DNA from: Mycolicibacterium grossiae | GTDB taxonomy: Bacteria; Actinomycetota; Actinomycetes; Mycobacteriales; Mycobacteriaceae | NCBI RefSeq assembly: GCF_008329645.1 | Contig: NZ_CP043474.1 | Location: 4,464,001 to 4,528,000, forward strand | Direction of reading: 5' to 3' | DNA length: 64,000 nucleotides | In this document: positions 15,834 through 23,836 of the stretch, piece by piece | How positions within the stretch are numbered: the stretch's first letter is position 1 | How the letters are laid out: every line of letters begins with the position of its first letter | The notes under the pieces: model-generated | What the model was told of the DNA's origin: nothing | The model's database searches: none | The model's input: the letters and a program-made list of their open reading frames with translations, nothing else | Translations under genes and position numbers: made by a program

Positions 15834-17114
15834 AGCGAGAAAGGCAGCGACCTCGTCGCGGAAGACGGCCCAGGCGGGTTCGGTTTCGGTGAGCAGGTGA
15901 TTGTTGCTCTCCAGCGCGACGAGGCGCGAGTCCGGGATCAGCGCCGCGAGTTCCTCGCCGTAGCGCATCGGCACGCGGTGGTCCTCTCGGGAGTGCATGA
16001 TCAGCGTCGGGCAGCGCACGGCCTGCGCCAGGTCGCGGACGTCGATCCGCCCGAACTCGGACAGGAAGCGGACGGCGTTCTCGGACGAGGTGGTGCGGCG
16101 TTGCAGGTGATCGAACGCCTCCCAGTCGGCTCGGGTGCCGTCGGGAAGGAACTGGGCGGCGAACACCTGACGGAAGGCCGGATCGTCGCGCCCCCAGCCG
16201 ACGCGCGCGAGATCCAGGTCGAGCGCGGCCGCACGGCGCTCCTCGTCGTTGACGGCCCGCACGCCGCGGCCGCGTGCGTAGGCGCCACACAGTACGAGCC
16301 GGGTCACCTGCTCGGGGTGCTTGGCGGCATAGGCGACGGCCACGGCCCCGCCCTGCGACACACCGAGCAGCGGAAACCGTTCCAGGCCAAGCGCATCGAC
16401 GACGGTCTCGAGGTCGGTCACCCAGTCGTCGAAGCCGAACGCGCCGGCCTCCCAGTCCGACAGCCCGCAGCCACGCTCGTCGTAGCGGATGAACCGGTTG
16501 TGGGCGGCGAGGTCGCGCACCCAGTGCCGCCACACCGGGCTCTCGATGTCGTACCCGAGGTGGGTCATCCAGTTCGCGGCACGGACCAACGGCGGGCCCT
16601 CCCCCGCGACGGCGTACGCCAATCGCACGCCGTCGGCCGCGCGGCAGAACGCGATGTGTTGGCGCGGCGGTGGCGCCGACGCGGCGACGGCGATAGGCGG
16701 CGCGGACACGGCACCGTCGAGGGCGGCGACGAACTGATAGCCGCGCCCGCGGACGGTGCGGATGAAGCGCTGCGACTCCCCGTCGTCGCCGAGCGCGCGA
16801 CGGGCGGCCTTGATGCGACTGGTGAGTGCGGCCTCGCCGACGAAGCGGCCGCCCCACACGGTGTCGAACAACTCCTCCTTGGTGACGAACCTGTCGTGGT
16901 GGCGCACCAGGTGGGTGAGGACGTCGAACACCTGCGGCTCGACGCGGATCACGTCGTCGCCGTGGCGCAGTTCGTAGCGGGCGGTGTCGAGCGCGAAGCC
17001 ACCGAAGCGCCACACCGGGGACGCCTCCGCGCCGCCCGGAGTGGACGGATCGGGAAGCGGCGCGGCGGGTTCGGGCGCGGACGGTGGGGGCGCGGACGTC
17101 GGTGGTGTGGACAC
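15825..17114 (-). CDS. Winged-helix DNA-binding domain fused to an alpha/beta hydrolase
   Basis: 429 residues in two domains. After a Pro/Ala-rich N-terminus of about 30 residues, residues 35-130 are an OmpR-type winged helix (WRFGGFALDTARYELR ... EELFDTVWGGRFV ... RFIRTVRGRGYQF), the DNA-binding module of response regulators and CadC-like proteins. Residues from about 155 to the end are an alpha/beta hydrolase: IRYDERGCGLSDW, the nucleophile elbow GVSQGG, and a C-terminal HSREDHRVP aspartate with NNHLL histidine. A hydrolase fold on a winged helix suggests a regulator that senses a small molecule, or an enzyme that controls its own expression; neither is shown. The start is GTG 17114. No receiver domain is present. 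Confidence 0.82.
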   Translation of the reverse strand: MSTPPTSAPPPSAPEPAAPLPDPSTPGGAEASPVWRFGGFALDTARYELRHGDDVIRVEPQVFDVLTHLVRHHDRFVTKEELFDTVWGGRFVGEAALTSRIKAARRALGDDGESQRFIRTVRGRGYQFVAALDGAVSAPPIAVAASAPPPRQHIAFCRAADGVRLAYAVAGEGPPLVRAANWMTHLGYDIESPVWRHWVRDLAAHNRFIRYDERGCGLSDWEAGAFGFDDWVTDLETVVDALGLERFPLLGVSQGGAVAVAYAAKHPEQVTRLVLCGAYARGRGVRAVNDEERRAAALDLDLARVGWGRDDPAFRQVFAAQFLPDGTRADWEAFDHLQRRTTSSENAVRFLSEFGRIDVRDLAQAVRCPTLIMHSREDHRVPMRYGEELAALIPDSRLVALESNNHLLTETEPAWAVFRDEVAAFLAAG

Positions 17115-17175
17115 GGCAATCCATCTCGGCGGTCGGACGCCTCATCCTACGGCGTCGACCCGTCCGAGGGGCGGC

Positions 17176-18855
17176 TCAGCGCGTCGTGAGCAGGTGGTTC
17201 TCCTCGACGGCCTTCATCGCGAGCGTCCGGTAGCCGACGTCGTCGAACAGGACCGTGATGCGGTCGGTGTCGCCGCCGATCACCACGCCCGGTCCCCACG
17301 TGGTGTGCGAGACCGCGGTGTCCACCGGAATCGCAGGGTGGTCGCCGTCGGCGTCGGCGAGGTCGTCGACGGCGCTGCAACGGTCGCAGTTGCCGCACGG
17401 GTCCTCGAGTTCGTCGCCGAAGTAGGTGAGCAGGAACTGCCGCCGGCAGTGCCGCGTCTCGGCGTAGCCGCGCATCATCTCCACGCGGCTCTGGTCGACG
17501 CGTTCGCGCTGCTCGACGACCTCCACGGCGGCGCGGACCGCCTCGGCCGGCTCCTGCCCGGAGGTCAGCAGACCCTTGCGCGTCGCGGTGACCGCGCCGG
17601 CCTCCTCGAGGAGGTTGACGGCATTGGTCAGCTTGCGGCCGCGGACGTCCAACGCATCGCGCAGGCGTCCGATGCGGGTGGGCTCGTCGGCGTCCAGGAC
17701 GCGGTACACCGCGTCGAGGAGTTCCTCGTCCGGGCGGTGGGTGGTGAAGAAGCGGGCGAGCCCGAGGTCCTCGGCCCGATAGAACAGCAGGGCCAGCGCC
17801 TCGTCGCCGTCGCGGCCGGCGCGGCCGATCTGCTGGTAGTAGGAGTCCAGGGAGTCGGGCACCGACGCGTGCACGACGTAGCGGACGTTGGGTTTGTCGA
17901 TGCCCATGCCGAACGCCGACGTCGCGACCACGACGTCGTAGGTCTCGTCGCCGCCCTCCTGTCCGCCGTGGCGGAAGGCGTCGTGCACCTCGCTGCGCCG
18001 GGCGGCGTCCAGTCCGGCGTGGTACACCGCCGCACGCAGCCCGCGCTCGGCGAGGTCGGTGGCGTAGCGTTCGGCGTCCTTGCGCGTCGCGGCGTAGAGG
18101 AGACCGGGCCCGTCGAGGCCGGCGACGGTGTCGACCACGTCGCGGCGCTTGTCGGCGTCGTCGACGAACTGACGCGCCTCGAGCCTCAGGTTGGGCCGGT
18201 CGAAGCCGCCGATCACGAGTTCTGCGTCCTCGAGCCGCAACCGCTCGACGATCTCGCGGCGGACGACGCCCGAGGCGGTGGCGGTGAGGGCGACCACTGG
18301 AGCCTTCGGCGCCACCGTGGCGAAGGCGTCGGCCAGGCGCAGATAGTCCGGTCGGAAGTCGTGCCCCCACGCCGACACGCAGTGCGCCTCGTCGACGACG
18401 ACGAGCGACACGGGCACCTCGGCCAGCGCGGCCACCACCTCGTCGTTGGCCAGTTGCTCCGGCGAGACGAAGACGTAGTCGGCGGTGCCCTCGCGCAGCG
18501 CCTTCCAACTGGCCTTGCGCTGGGTGGCGCGCTGGGCGGAGTGGATCGCGACGGCGTCGAGATCGCCGGTGTCGGTGAGCCCGGCGATCTGGTCGGCCTG
18601 CAGGGCGATCAGCGGCGACACGACCAGCGTGACGCCGTCCAGCAGGACCGCGGGGACCTGGTAGATGGCCGACTTGCCGGAACCGGTCGGCAGGACGGCC
18701 AGCACGTCGCGACCGGCGACGAGGGCCGACATCGCCTGCAGCTGTTCGGGGTGCAGTTCCTCCCAGCCGAAGACCCGTCGCGCGACGTCGCACAGTTGCT
18801 CGTCGGCGGGAGCGTCGGGTTCGGTTGCCTGCGCGCGTGTTTCGTCATCGACCAC
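17176..18855 (-). CDS. recQ: ATP-dependent DNA helicase RecQ
   Basis: 3'-5' DNA helicase of superfamily 2, 559 residues, acting in recombination and repair. Motif I is PTGSGKS (lysine 61), motif II is DEAH followed by the RecQ-specific CVSAWGHDFRPDY aromatic loop, and motif VI is QQIGRAGRDG. A zinc-binding domain follows (about 455-490: RHCRRQFLLTYF ... PCGNCDRC). In place of the usual winged-helix plus HRDC C-terminus there is a short compact domain of about 60 residues with WGPGVVIGGDTDRITVLFDDVG, as seen in the shorter actinobacterial RecQ proteins. The start is GTG 18855. It is not clearly in an operon; 33 bases separate it from the zinc-protein gene upstream. Confidence 0.92.
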   Translation of the reverse strand: MVDDETRAQATEPDAPADEQLCDVARRVFGWEELHPEQLQAMSALVAGRDVLAVLPTGSGKSAIYQVPAVLLDGVTLVVSPLIALQADQIAGLTDTGDLDAVAIHSAQRATQRKASWKALREGTADYVFVSPEQLANDEVVAALAEVPVSLVVVDEAHCVSAWGHDFRPDYLRLADAFATVAPKAPVVALTATASGVVRREIVERLRLEDAELVIGGFDRPNLRLEARQFVDDADKRRDVVDTVAGLDGPGLLYAATRKDAERYATDLAERGLRAAVYHAGLDAARRSEVHDAFRHGGQEGGDETYDVVVATSAFGMGIDKPNVRYVVHASVPDSLDSYYQQIGRAGRDGDEALALLFYRAEDLGLARFFTTHRPDEELLDAVYRVLDADEPTRIGRLRDALDVRGRKLTNAVNLLEEAGAVTATRKGLLTSGQEPAEAVRAAVEVVEQRERVDQSRVEMMRGYAETRHCRRQFLLTYFGDELEDPCGNCDRCSAVDDLADADGDHPAIPVDTAVSHTTWGPGVVIGGDTDRITVLFDDVGYRTLAMKAVEENHLLTTR

Positions 18856-18888
18856 CGCGCCCTACTACCCGGCGGACGGGCTCTCAAC

Positions 18889-19242
18889 CTAGCGCCAGCC
18901 GTCGGCTTCCTTCGCCGCCCGGACGAGTGCGTCACACAACTCCCGGAGTTCGGCCGGGGCGGCGCCCTCGTCGACGGCGGTCGCGACGTCCTCGGCCGCA
19001 CAGCGCACCTGGTACACGCGGTCGGACAGATCGGCCGCCTCCTCGGCGGTGAGTACCACGGCGTCGGCAGGTACCGATGTCCCCTTCACCAGCGCGCGCT
19101 GCTCGTAGGCGCGCTGCCGGCAGGACTGCCTGCAGTACTGGCGACGCCTGCCGATGCCGGCGTCGGCCACTTCGCGGCCGCACCACCGGCAGGGCTGTGG
19201 GCGGGCGCGTCGCCGGCCGGCGGTCGGGGTTGGGCTCACCAC
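18889..19242 (-). CDS. Small zinc-ribbon-like protein, probable Rv2049c homologue
   Basis: 117 residues. The N-terminus carries CRWCGRE and, about 18 residues later, YCRQSCRQRAYEQRA. This is a Cx2C...Cx3C set that probably binds zinc; the CRQ-CRQRAY pattern is seen in short proteins annotated as hypothetical in actinobacteria. The rest is a single long helix, acidic and alanine-rich. The function is unknown; a DNA- or RNA-related role is only a guess. The identification with Rv2049c rests on position next to rbpA and on size, not on a comparison. The start may be GTG 19242 or the next GTG at 19239. It is divergent from rbpA with a 126-base shared upstream region. Confidence 0.6.
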   Translation of the reverse strand: MVSPTPTAGRRRARPQPCRWCGREVADAGIGRRRQYCRQSCRQRAYEQRALVKGTSVPADAVVLTAEEAADLSDRVYQVRCAAEDVATAVDEGAAPAELRELCDALVRAAKEADGWR

Positions 19243-19300
19243 GCACCAGACTCTAAACGGCCAGAAGCGGGTATCCCGGTATCATGGCCGGTCGGGTCGC

Positions 19301-19327
19301 GGGAACTTCCCGGCGCCGCGCGGCGTT
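19301..19327 (+). promoter_or_regulatory. SigE/SigH-type promoter of rbpA
   Basis: GGGAAC at 19301-19306 and CGTT at 19324-19327, separated by 17 bases, match the GGAAC...CGTT boxes of mycobacterial ECF sigma factors SigE and SigH. The -10 box lies 42 bases before the rbpA start codon. A second, SigA-like TATCAT lies further upstream near 19280. Confidence 0.65.
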
Positions 19328-19368
19328 GAGAATCCCGGATGAATTTCGCATGACGAGGAGTGATGACG

Positions 19369-19704
19369 ATGGCTGATCGTGTGTTGAGGGGCAGCCGCCT
19401 CGGGGCCGTGAGCTACGAGACGGACCGCAATCACGACCTGGCGCCGCGTCAGGTCGCTCGCTACCGCACCGACAACGGTGAGGAGTTCGAGGTCCCGTTC
19501 GCCGACGACGCCGAGATCCCCGGCACGTGGCCCTGCCGCAACGGCATGGAGGGCACGCTGATCGACGGTGACGTGCCGGAGCCGAAGAAGGCGAAGCCGC
19601 CGCGTACGCACTGGGACATGCTGCTCGAGCGCCGGTCGATCGAGGAACTCGAGGAGCTGCTCAAGGAGCGGCTCGACCTGATCAAGACGCGCCGCCGGGG
19701 CTGA
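19369..19704 (+). CDS. rbpA: RNA polymerase-binding protein RbpA
   Basis: 111 residues, identical in length to mycobacterial RbpA and almost identical in the parts I recognise (MADRVLRGSRLGAVSYETDR, the core SETD-like region, and the C-terminal sigma-interacting helix RRSIEELEELLKERLDLIK). RbpA binds RNA polymerase with group I/II sigma factors (SigA, SigB), stabilises open complexes and changes sensitivity to rifampicin. The start is ATG 19369, chosen because GAGGAG is eight bases upstream; GTG 19360 and ATG 19363 are too close to that site. It is transcribed alone, toward ppm1, with only three bases between the stops. The SigE/SigH-type promoter suggests stress induction. Confidence 0.98.
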   Translation: MADRVLRGSRLGAVSYETDRNHDLAPRQVARYRTDNGEEFEVPFADDAEIPGTWPCRNGMEGTLIDGDVPEPKKAKPPRTHWDMLLERRSIEELEELLKERLDLIKTRRRG

Positions 19705-19707
19705 GCG

Positions 19708-20469
19708 CTAGCGGGAGACGCCGCGGGCGCGATCGAGGCGCCCGCGGATGCCCCACTGGGCGATCCGGACGATCGCCTCGCGGATGTTGGATCCGCTCAT
19801 CTTCGACTTGCCGAGTTCGCGTTCGGTGAACGTGATCGGTACCTCGACGACCACGAAGCCGGCGCTGATCGTGCGCCAGGTGAGGTCGACCTGGAAGCAG
19901 TAGCCCTTCGAGTCGACGGCGGCGAGGTCGATCTTCTCCAGCACCTCGCGCCGGTAGGCGCGGTAGCCGGCGGTGATGTCGCGGACGTCGACGCCGAGTG
20001 AGATGCGCGAATACGTGTTGGCGGTCTGCGAGAGCACCTTGCGTCGCCGCGGCCAGTTCCGGACGGTGCCGCCGTCGACGTAGCGCGAGCCGATCGCGAG
20101 GTCGGCTCCGGCGTCGACGGCGTCGAGCAGCCGGGACAGTTCCTCGGGGGCGTGCGAGCCGTCGGCGTCCATTTCGACGAGCACGGCGTAGCCACGGCCG
20201 AGACCCCAGGCGAACCCGGCGAGATACGCCGCGCCCAGCCCGTCCTTGCTGGTGCGGTGCATGACGTGCACGCGGTCCGGATCGGCAAGGGCCAACTCGT
20301 CGGCGAGTTCGCCGGTGCCGTCGGGGCTGCCGTCGTCGACGATGAGCAGGTGCACGTCGGGCCGCGCGGCGTGCAGCCGCGTGGCGATGAGCGGCAGGTT
20401 GTCGCGCTCGTTGTACGTCGGGATGATGACCAGCGTGCGCTGACTCGGCGATCCGCCACCCGCTGTCAT
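19708..20469 (-). CDS. ppm1: Polyprenol monophosphomannose synthase (catalytic part)
   Basis: GT2-family glycosyltransferase that makes polyprenol-phosphate-mannose from GDP-mannose, the donor for lipomannan and lipoarabinomannan and for protein mannosylation. It has 253 residues. The GT-A signs are present: IIPTYNERDNLP near the N-terminus, IVDDGSPDGT and the DxD motif in EMDADGSHAPEE, then the QVDLTWR acceptor region. The start is ATG 20469, overlapping the lnt stop as ATGA. In M. tuberculosis the same activities form one polypeptide (Rv2051c); here the two are separate coupled genes, as known for M. smegmatis. The 3' end contains the rbpA terminator. Confidence 0.95.
   Translation of the reverse strand: MTAGGGSPSQRTLVIIPTYNERDNLPLIATRLHAARPDVHLLIVDDGSPDGTGELADELALADPDRVHVMHRTSKDGLGAAYLAGFAWGLGRGYAVLVEMDADGSHAPEELSRLLDAVDAGADLAIGSRYVDGGTVRNWPRRRKVLSQTANTYSRISLGVDVRDITAGYRAYRREVLEKIDLAAVDSKGYCFQVDLTWRTISAGFVVVEVPITFTERELGKSKMSGSNIREAIVRIAQWGIRGRLDRARGVSR
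19721..19747 (+). terminator. Terminator of rbpA inside the 3' end of ppm1
   Basis: CCGCGGGCGC at 19721-19730 pairs perfectly over ten bases with GCGCCCGCGG at 19738-19747 around a 7-base loop. It starts 16 bases after the rbpA stop, entirely within the last codons of the convergent ppm1 gene. Confidence 0.7.
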
Positions 20470-22232
20470 GCCACTCCTTCGTCGTTGGCCGTGTGGCCCG
20501 TGGCCGACGCCACCCGTCGGCGACGGCGTGCGAAATCTACCTCGTACAGCAGGGCGATGACCACCGCCGCGAGTCCGAGGGCCACCAGCACGCCCTCGAT
20601 CAGCGGACCCCATCGGGTGGCCGGGGTCAGGTCGGACCTGAGCTTGATCTGCATGTCCAGGTACGCCGGCTCGAAGAATTCGGTGTGGGCCATCTCACGG
20701 CCGTCGGGCGCGATGATCGCGCTGATCCCCGTGGTGCCGGCCACCACCGCGTACCGGTCGTGCTCGACGGCGCGGACCCGGGCGAAGGCGAGCTGCTGGG
20801 CACTCATCGCAGCGTCGAACGTGGCGTTGTTGGCCGGGACCGCGAGCAGCTGGGCGCCGCCCAGCACGGACTCGCGCGCCGCCCGGTCGAAGATGACCTC
20901 CCAGCAGGTGGTCACCCCGATCGGAACGTCGGCGGCGTGCACGACACCATTGCCCTCGCCGGGGATGAAGTAGCCGGCACGGTCGGCGTACGACGACAGC
21001 TTGCGGAAAAAGCTCCGCCACGGCAAGTACTCGCCGAAGGGCTGCACGATCTTCTTGTCGTGCCGCTCCCCCGGACCGGTGGCGCCGTCCCAGACGATGA
21101 CGGAGTTGGTGGCCACCGGTGCGTCCGGCCGGTACCCCGGGGCGCGCAGCACCGTGCCCACCAGGATCGGCGCACCGATGGCGTCGGCGGCGGCGCTGAT
21201 CTGCTCGCCGGCGTCGGGGTTGGCGATCGGATCGATGTCCGACGAGTTCTCCGGCCAGATCACCACCGCCGGTGCGGGCGCGCGGCCGGCGCGGACGTCC
21301 TCGGCGAGCCGCATGGTCTCCCGCACGTGGTTGTCCAGCACGGCGCGGCGCTGGGCGTTGAACTCGAGGCCGAGTCGCGGCACGTTGCCCTGGATGGCCG
21401 CGACGGTGACCGTCGGATCGTCGCCGCCGACGCCGGCACGGCGCACCGCGGGCCCGGCGGTGGCGATGAGCAGCAGCACTGCCACGATGCACAGCCCGGG
21501 CACGAGCACCGCGGGCACGGTGGTGCGGGCGACGTGCGGCTCGTGCCGCCACCAGCGGACCGCTTCGATGAGCAGCCCGGCGAGGCTGAATCCGACGAGG
21601 ACGGTCGCGAACGACACGAGTGGCGCGCCGCCGACGCGTGCGACGGCCAGCAGCGGACTGTCGGCCTGACTGAACGCGACCGCTCCCCAGGGGAAGCCGC
21701 CGAACGGCACCACCGACTTCAGCCACTCGGCGACCATCCAGGCGCCCGCGAACCACAGCGGCCAGCCGGGCAGCCGCCGCACGACGACGGCCAGCAACCC
21801 GAACAGGCCACAGAACAGCGCCTCGAGCGCCGCGAGGCCGACCCACGGCGCGGCGCCGACCAAGCCACTGATCCACGGCAGCAGCGGCAGATAGAAGGCG
21901 AGCCCGAACAGGAAGGCGTAACCGAAGCCGCCGCGGCGGTTCGTGGCCGGCGACACCAGCACCCACGCCAGCAGCGCTGCGGCGGGCAACGCGAGGAACC
22001 ACCAGCCGAACGGCGGAAACGCCAGGCACAGCAGCAGGCCGGCGCCGATCGACGCCGACAGCCGGAACACGCGCGGGCTCAGCGCCCGCCACACGCGCGC
22101 GGCGACGCGCGCCGGTCGGCCCGGAGCGCGGGCCTCGTCGCGAGGTTGGTCTGCGGCCCGGGTGTCGGGGGCGGTCTCGCGATCGCTCTCGCGGTCGGGC
22201 TCCCGGTTGGTCTCGCGGTCGGTCTCAGCCAT
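20466..22232 (-). CDS. lnt: Apolipoprotein N-acyltransferase
   Basis: Transfers an acyl chain to the N-terminal cysteine of lipoproteins, the last step of lipoprotein maturation, at the outer face of the cytoplasmic membrane. It has 588 residues: a charged 45-residue N-terminus, about six transmembrane helices (from about 58 to 260), a nitrilase domain (275-535) and a final membrane helix (about 545-570). The nitrilase triad is visible as Glu328 (VIWPEN), Lys393/394 (HDKKI) and Cys443 (TTCWE), with spacing like E. coli Lnt. The N-terminal 20 residues are an Arg/Glu/Asp repeat. It overlaps the amidohydrolase stop by 8 bases and ppm1 by 4, forming a coupled operon. Confidence 0.95.
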   Translation of the reverse strand: MAETDRETNREPDRESDRETAPDTRAADQPRDEARAPGRPARVAARVWRALSPRVFRLSASIGAGLLLCLAFPPFGWWFLALPAAALLAWVLVSPATNRRGGFGYAFLFGLAFYLPLLPWISGLVGAAPWVGLAALEALFCGLFGLLAVVVRRLPGWPLWFAGAWMVAEWLKSVVPFGGFPWGAVAFSQADSPLLAVARVGGAPLVSFATVLVGFSLAGLLIEAVRWWRHEPHVARTTVPAVLVPGLCIVAVLLLIATAGPAVRRAGVGGDDPTVTVAAIQGNVPRLGLEFNAQRRAVLDNHVRETMRLAEDVRAGRAPAPAVVIWPENSSDIDPIANPDAGEQISAAADAIGAPILVGTVLRAPGYRPDAPVATNSVIVWDGATGPGERHDKKIVQPFGEYLPWRSFFRKLSSYADRAGYFIPGEGNGVVHAADVPIGVTTCWEVIFDRAARESVLGGAQLLAVPANNATFDAAMSAQQLAFARVRAVEHDRYAVVAGTTGISAIIAPDGREMAHTEFFEPAYLDMQIKLRSDLTPATRWGPLIEGVLVALGLAAVVIALLYEVDFARRRRRVASATGHTANDEGVA

Positions 22233-23835
22233 GGAGCACCTCGCCCCGGTGCACGGTTCGGCGGCAGGTCGGCAGCGGCCGGTCGGCGTCGAGCCGCGGC
22301 AGTGCGGGGACCCGCGAGTTGGGTTCGGTGGACCACCGCTGCACCTGGTCGGCCGGCGCGGCGACCTCGAGCGCGGCGGCGCCGTCGACCACGTCCCACA
22401 CGGCGTAGGAGGCGGGCGCGCCGGGCACCAGCGTGCCGGTCACGCCGTCGCGGACGCCGGCCGCACGCCACGCGCCGCGGGTGGCGGCGGCGAACGCGGC
22501 CCGCGGGGAGATGGCACTGCCGGGGGTACGGTGCCGGGTGGCGGCGCGGACGCCGACCCACGGGTCCAGCGTGGTGACCGGCGAATCCGATCCCAGCGCC
22601 AGCGGGACGCCCGCGGCGGCCAGAGCCGAGAACGGGTTGAGGCCGCGAGCCCTCTCGGTGCCGAGGCGCCGGGCATACATGCCGTCCGCGCCACCCCAGA
22701 GGTCGTCGAAGGTGGGTTGCACGCTGGCGATGATGCCCCATGAGCCGAGGCGGGCGGCCTGCTCGGCAGTCACCATCTCGAGGTGTTCCAGGCGGTGTCC
22801 GCAGCGCGCGACGGCCGGTGCGCCGACCTCGTCGACGAGGCGTGCCAGCGCCTCGACCACGGTGGCCACCGCGGCATCGCCGATGACGTGGAAGCCGGCG
22901 GGGATGCCGACCGCGGTGCATGCGGACAGGTGCGCGTAGACCGCGTCGACGTCGAGGTAGGCGTTGCCGCACGTGTCCGCGTCGGTGTACGGCCGGTGCA
23001 GCCAGGCGGTGCGCGAACCCAGCGCTCCGTCGACGAACAGGTCTCCGGCCAAGCCGGCGGCGCCCGTCGCCGCGATCAGATCCCGCGCCTCGTCGGGAGT
23101 GCGGACCGCCTGGCCCCAGTAGCCGACGACGTCCACCCCGTGGTCGTGGTCGCGCAGGGCCAGCCAGTCGTCGAGGCCGCCGATCTGCGGCCCGGCGCAC
23201 TCGTGCACGGCGGCGATGCCGAGCCGGGCAGCGAGATCGAGCGCCGCGGTCCGGGCGGAGGTGAGCTGCCCGGGCGTCAGCAGACCGCGGGCCACGGCCC
23301 GCACGCGGTGGTGCGCCTCGGCGGTGAGCGGTTGGTCTGGGTGCCAACCCGCCGCGCCGGCGGCGTCGGCCGCGAGGACGCGCAGTGCGGTGCTGGCGAC
23401 CGCCGAGTGCACGTCGACGCGGGCCAGATAGGCCGGCCGGTCGCCGAGCACCCCGTCGAGATCCGCGGTGGTGGGGGCGACCGGGTGCGGCCAGCCCGTC
23501 TCGTCCCAGCCGTGCCCCCACACCGGCCCCTCGGGGTGCCGTCGCGCGTACTCGGAGACGCGGCGCAGCAGGTCCTCCCGCGACGTCGAGCCCCGCAGGT
23601 CGAGGCCGTCGACCGACAGGCCCGTGGCCGTCACGTGGACGTGCGCGTCGACGAAGGCGGGCGCGACGAAGGCGCCGTCGAGGTCGATCACCTCGGCGTA
23701 CGGGAACTGGCGCCGCCCGACGTCGTCGGCGCCGAGCCAGCGCACCGCGGCGTCCGACCCGTCCCCGACCGCCATCGCGGTCGCGTCGGGCATGGCCGGG
23801 CTGTGGATCCGGCCGTTGAGCAGCAGCGTGGTCAA
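22225..23835 (-). CDS. Amidohydrolase family 3 (YtcJ-like) metal-dependent hydrolase
   Basis: 536 residues, the size of YtcJ-type amidohydrolases and, by position, equivalent to Rv2052c. The composite fold is visible: an N-terminal beta-sandwich part, then the metal-binding FVDAHVHVTATG (about residues 59-70), the GWDETGWP motif typical of this subgroup, and further ligands in GFHVIGDAA, HRLEHLEMV and GSDSPVTTLDPW. The substrate is unknown; members act on amides or related C-N bonds. The start is an unusual TTG at 23835, one base after the fxsA stop, with no ribosome site of its own, so translation is probably coupled to fxsA. It overlaps lnt by 8 bases. Confidence 0.85.
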   Translation of the reverse strand: MTTLLLNGRIHSPAMPDATAMAVGDGSDAAVRWLGADDVGRRQFPYAEVIDLDGAFVAPAFVDAHVHVTATGLSVDGLDLRGSTSREDLLRRVSEYARRHPEGPVWGHGWDETGWPHPVAPTTADLDGVLGDRPAYLARVDVHSAVASTALRVLAADAAGAAGWHPDQPLTAEAHHRVRAVARGLLTPGQLTSARTAALDLAARLGIAAVHECAGPQIGGLDDWLALRDHDHGVDVVGYWGQAVRTPDEARDLIAATGAAGLAGDLFVDGALGSRTAWLHRPYTDADTCGNAYLDVDAVYAHLSACTAVGIPAGFHVIGDAAVATVVEALARLVDEVGAPAVARCGHRLEHLEMVTAEQAARLGSWGIIASVQPTFDDLWGGADGMYARRLGTERARGLNPFSALAAAGVPLALGSDSPVTTLDPWVGVRAATRHRTPGSAISPRAAFAAATRGAWRAAGVRDGVTGTLVPGAPASYAVWDVVDGAAALEVAAPADQVQRWSTEPNSRVPALPRLDADRPLPTCRRTVHRGEVLHG

Positions 23836-23836
23836 G

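Noticed and set aside
18889..19242. Assigning a DNA-binding function to the small zinc protein
   Set aside because: The Cys pattern supports metal binding only; there is no recognised DNA-binding fold.
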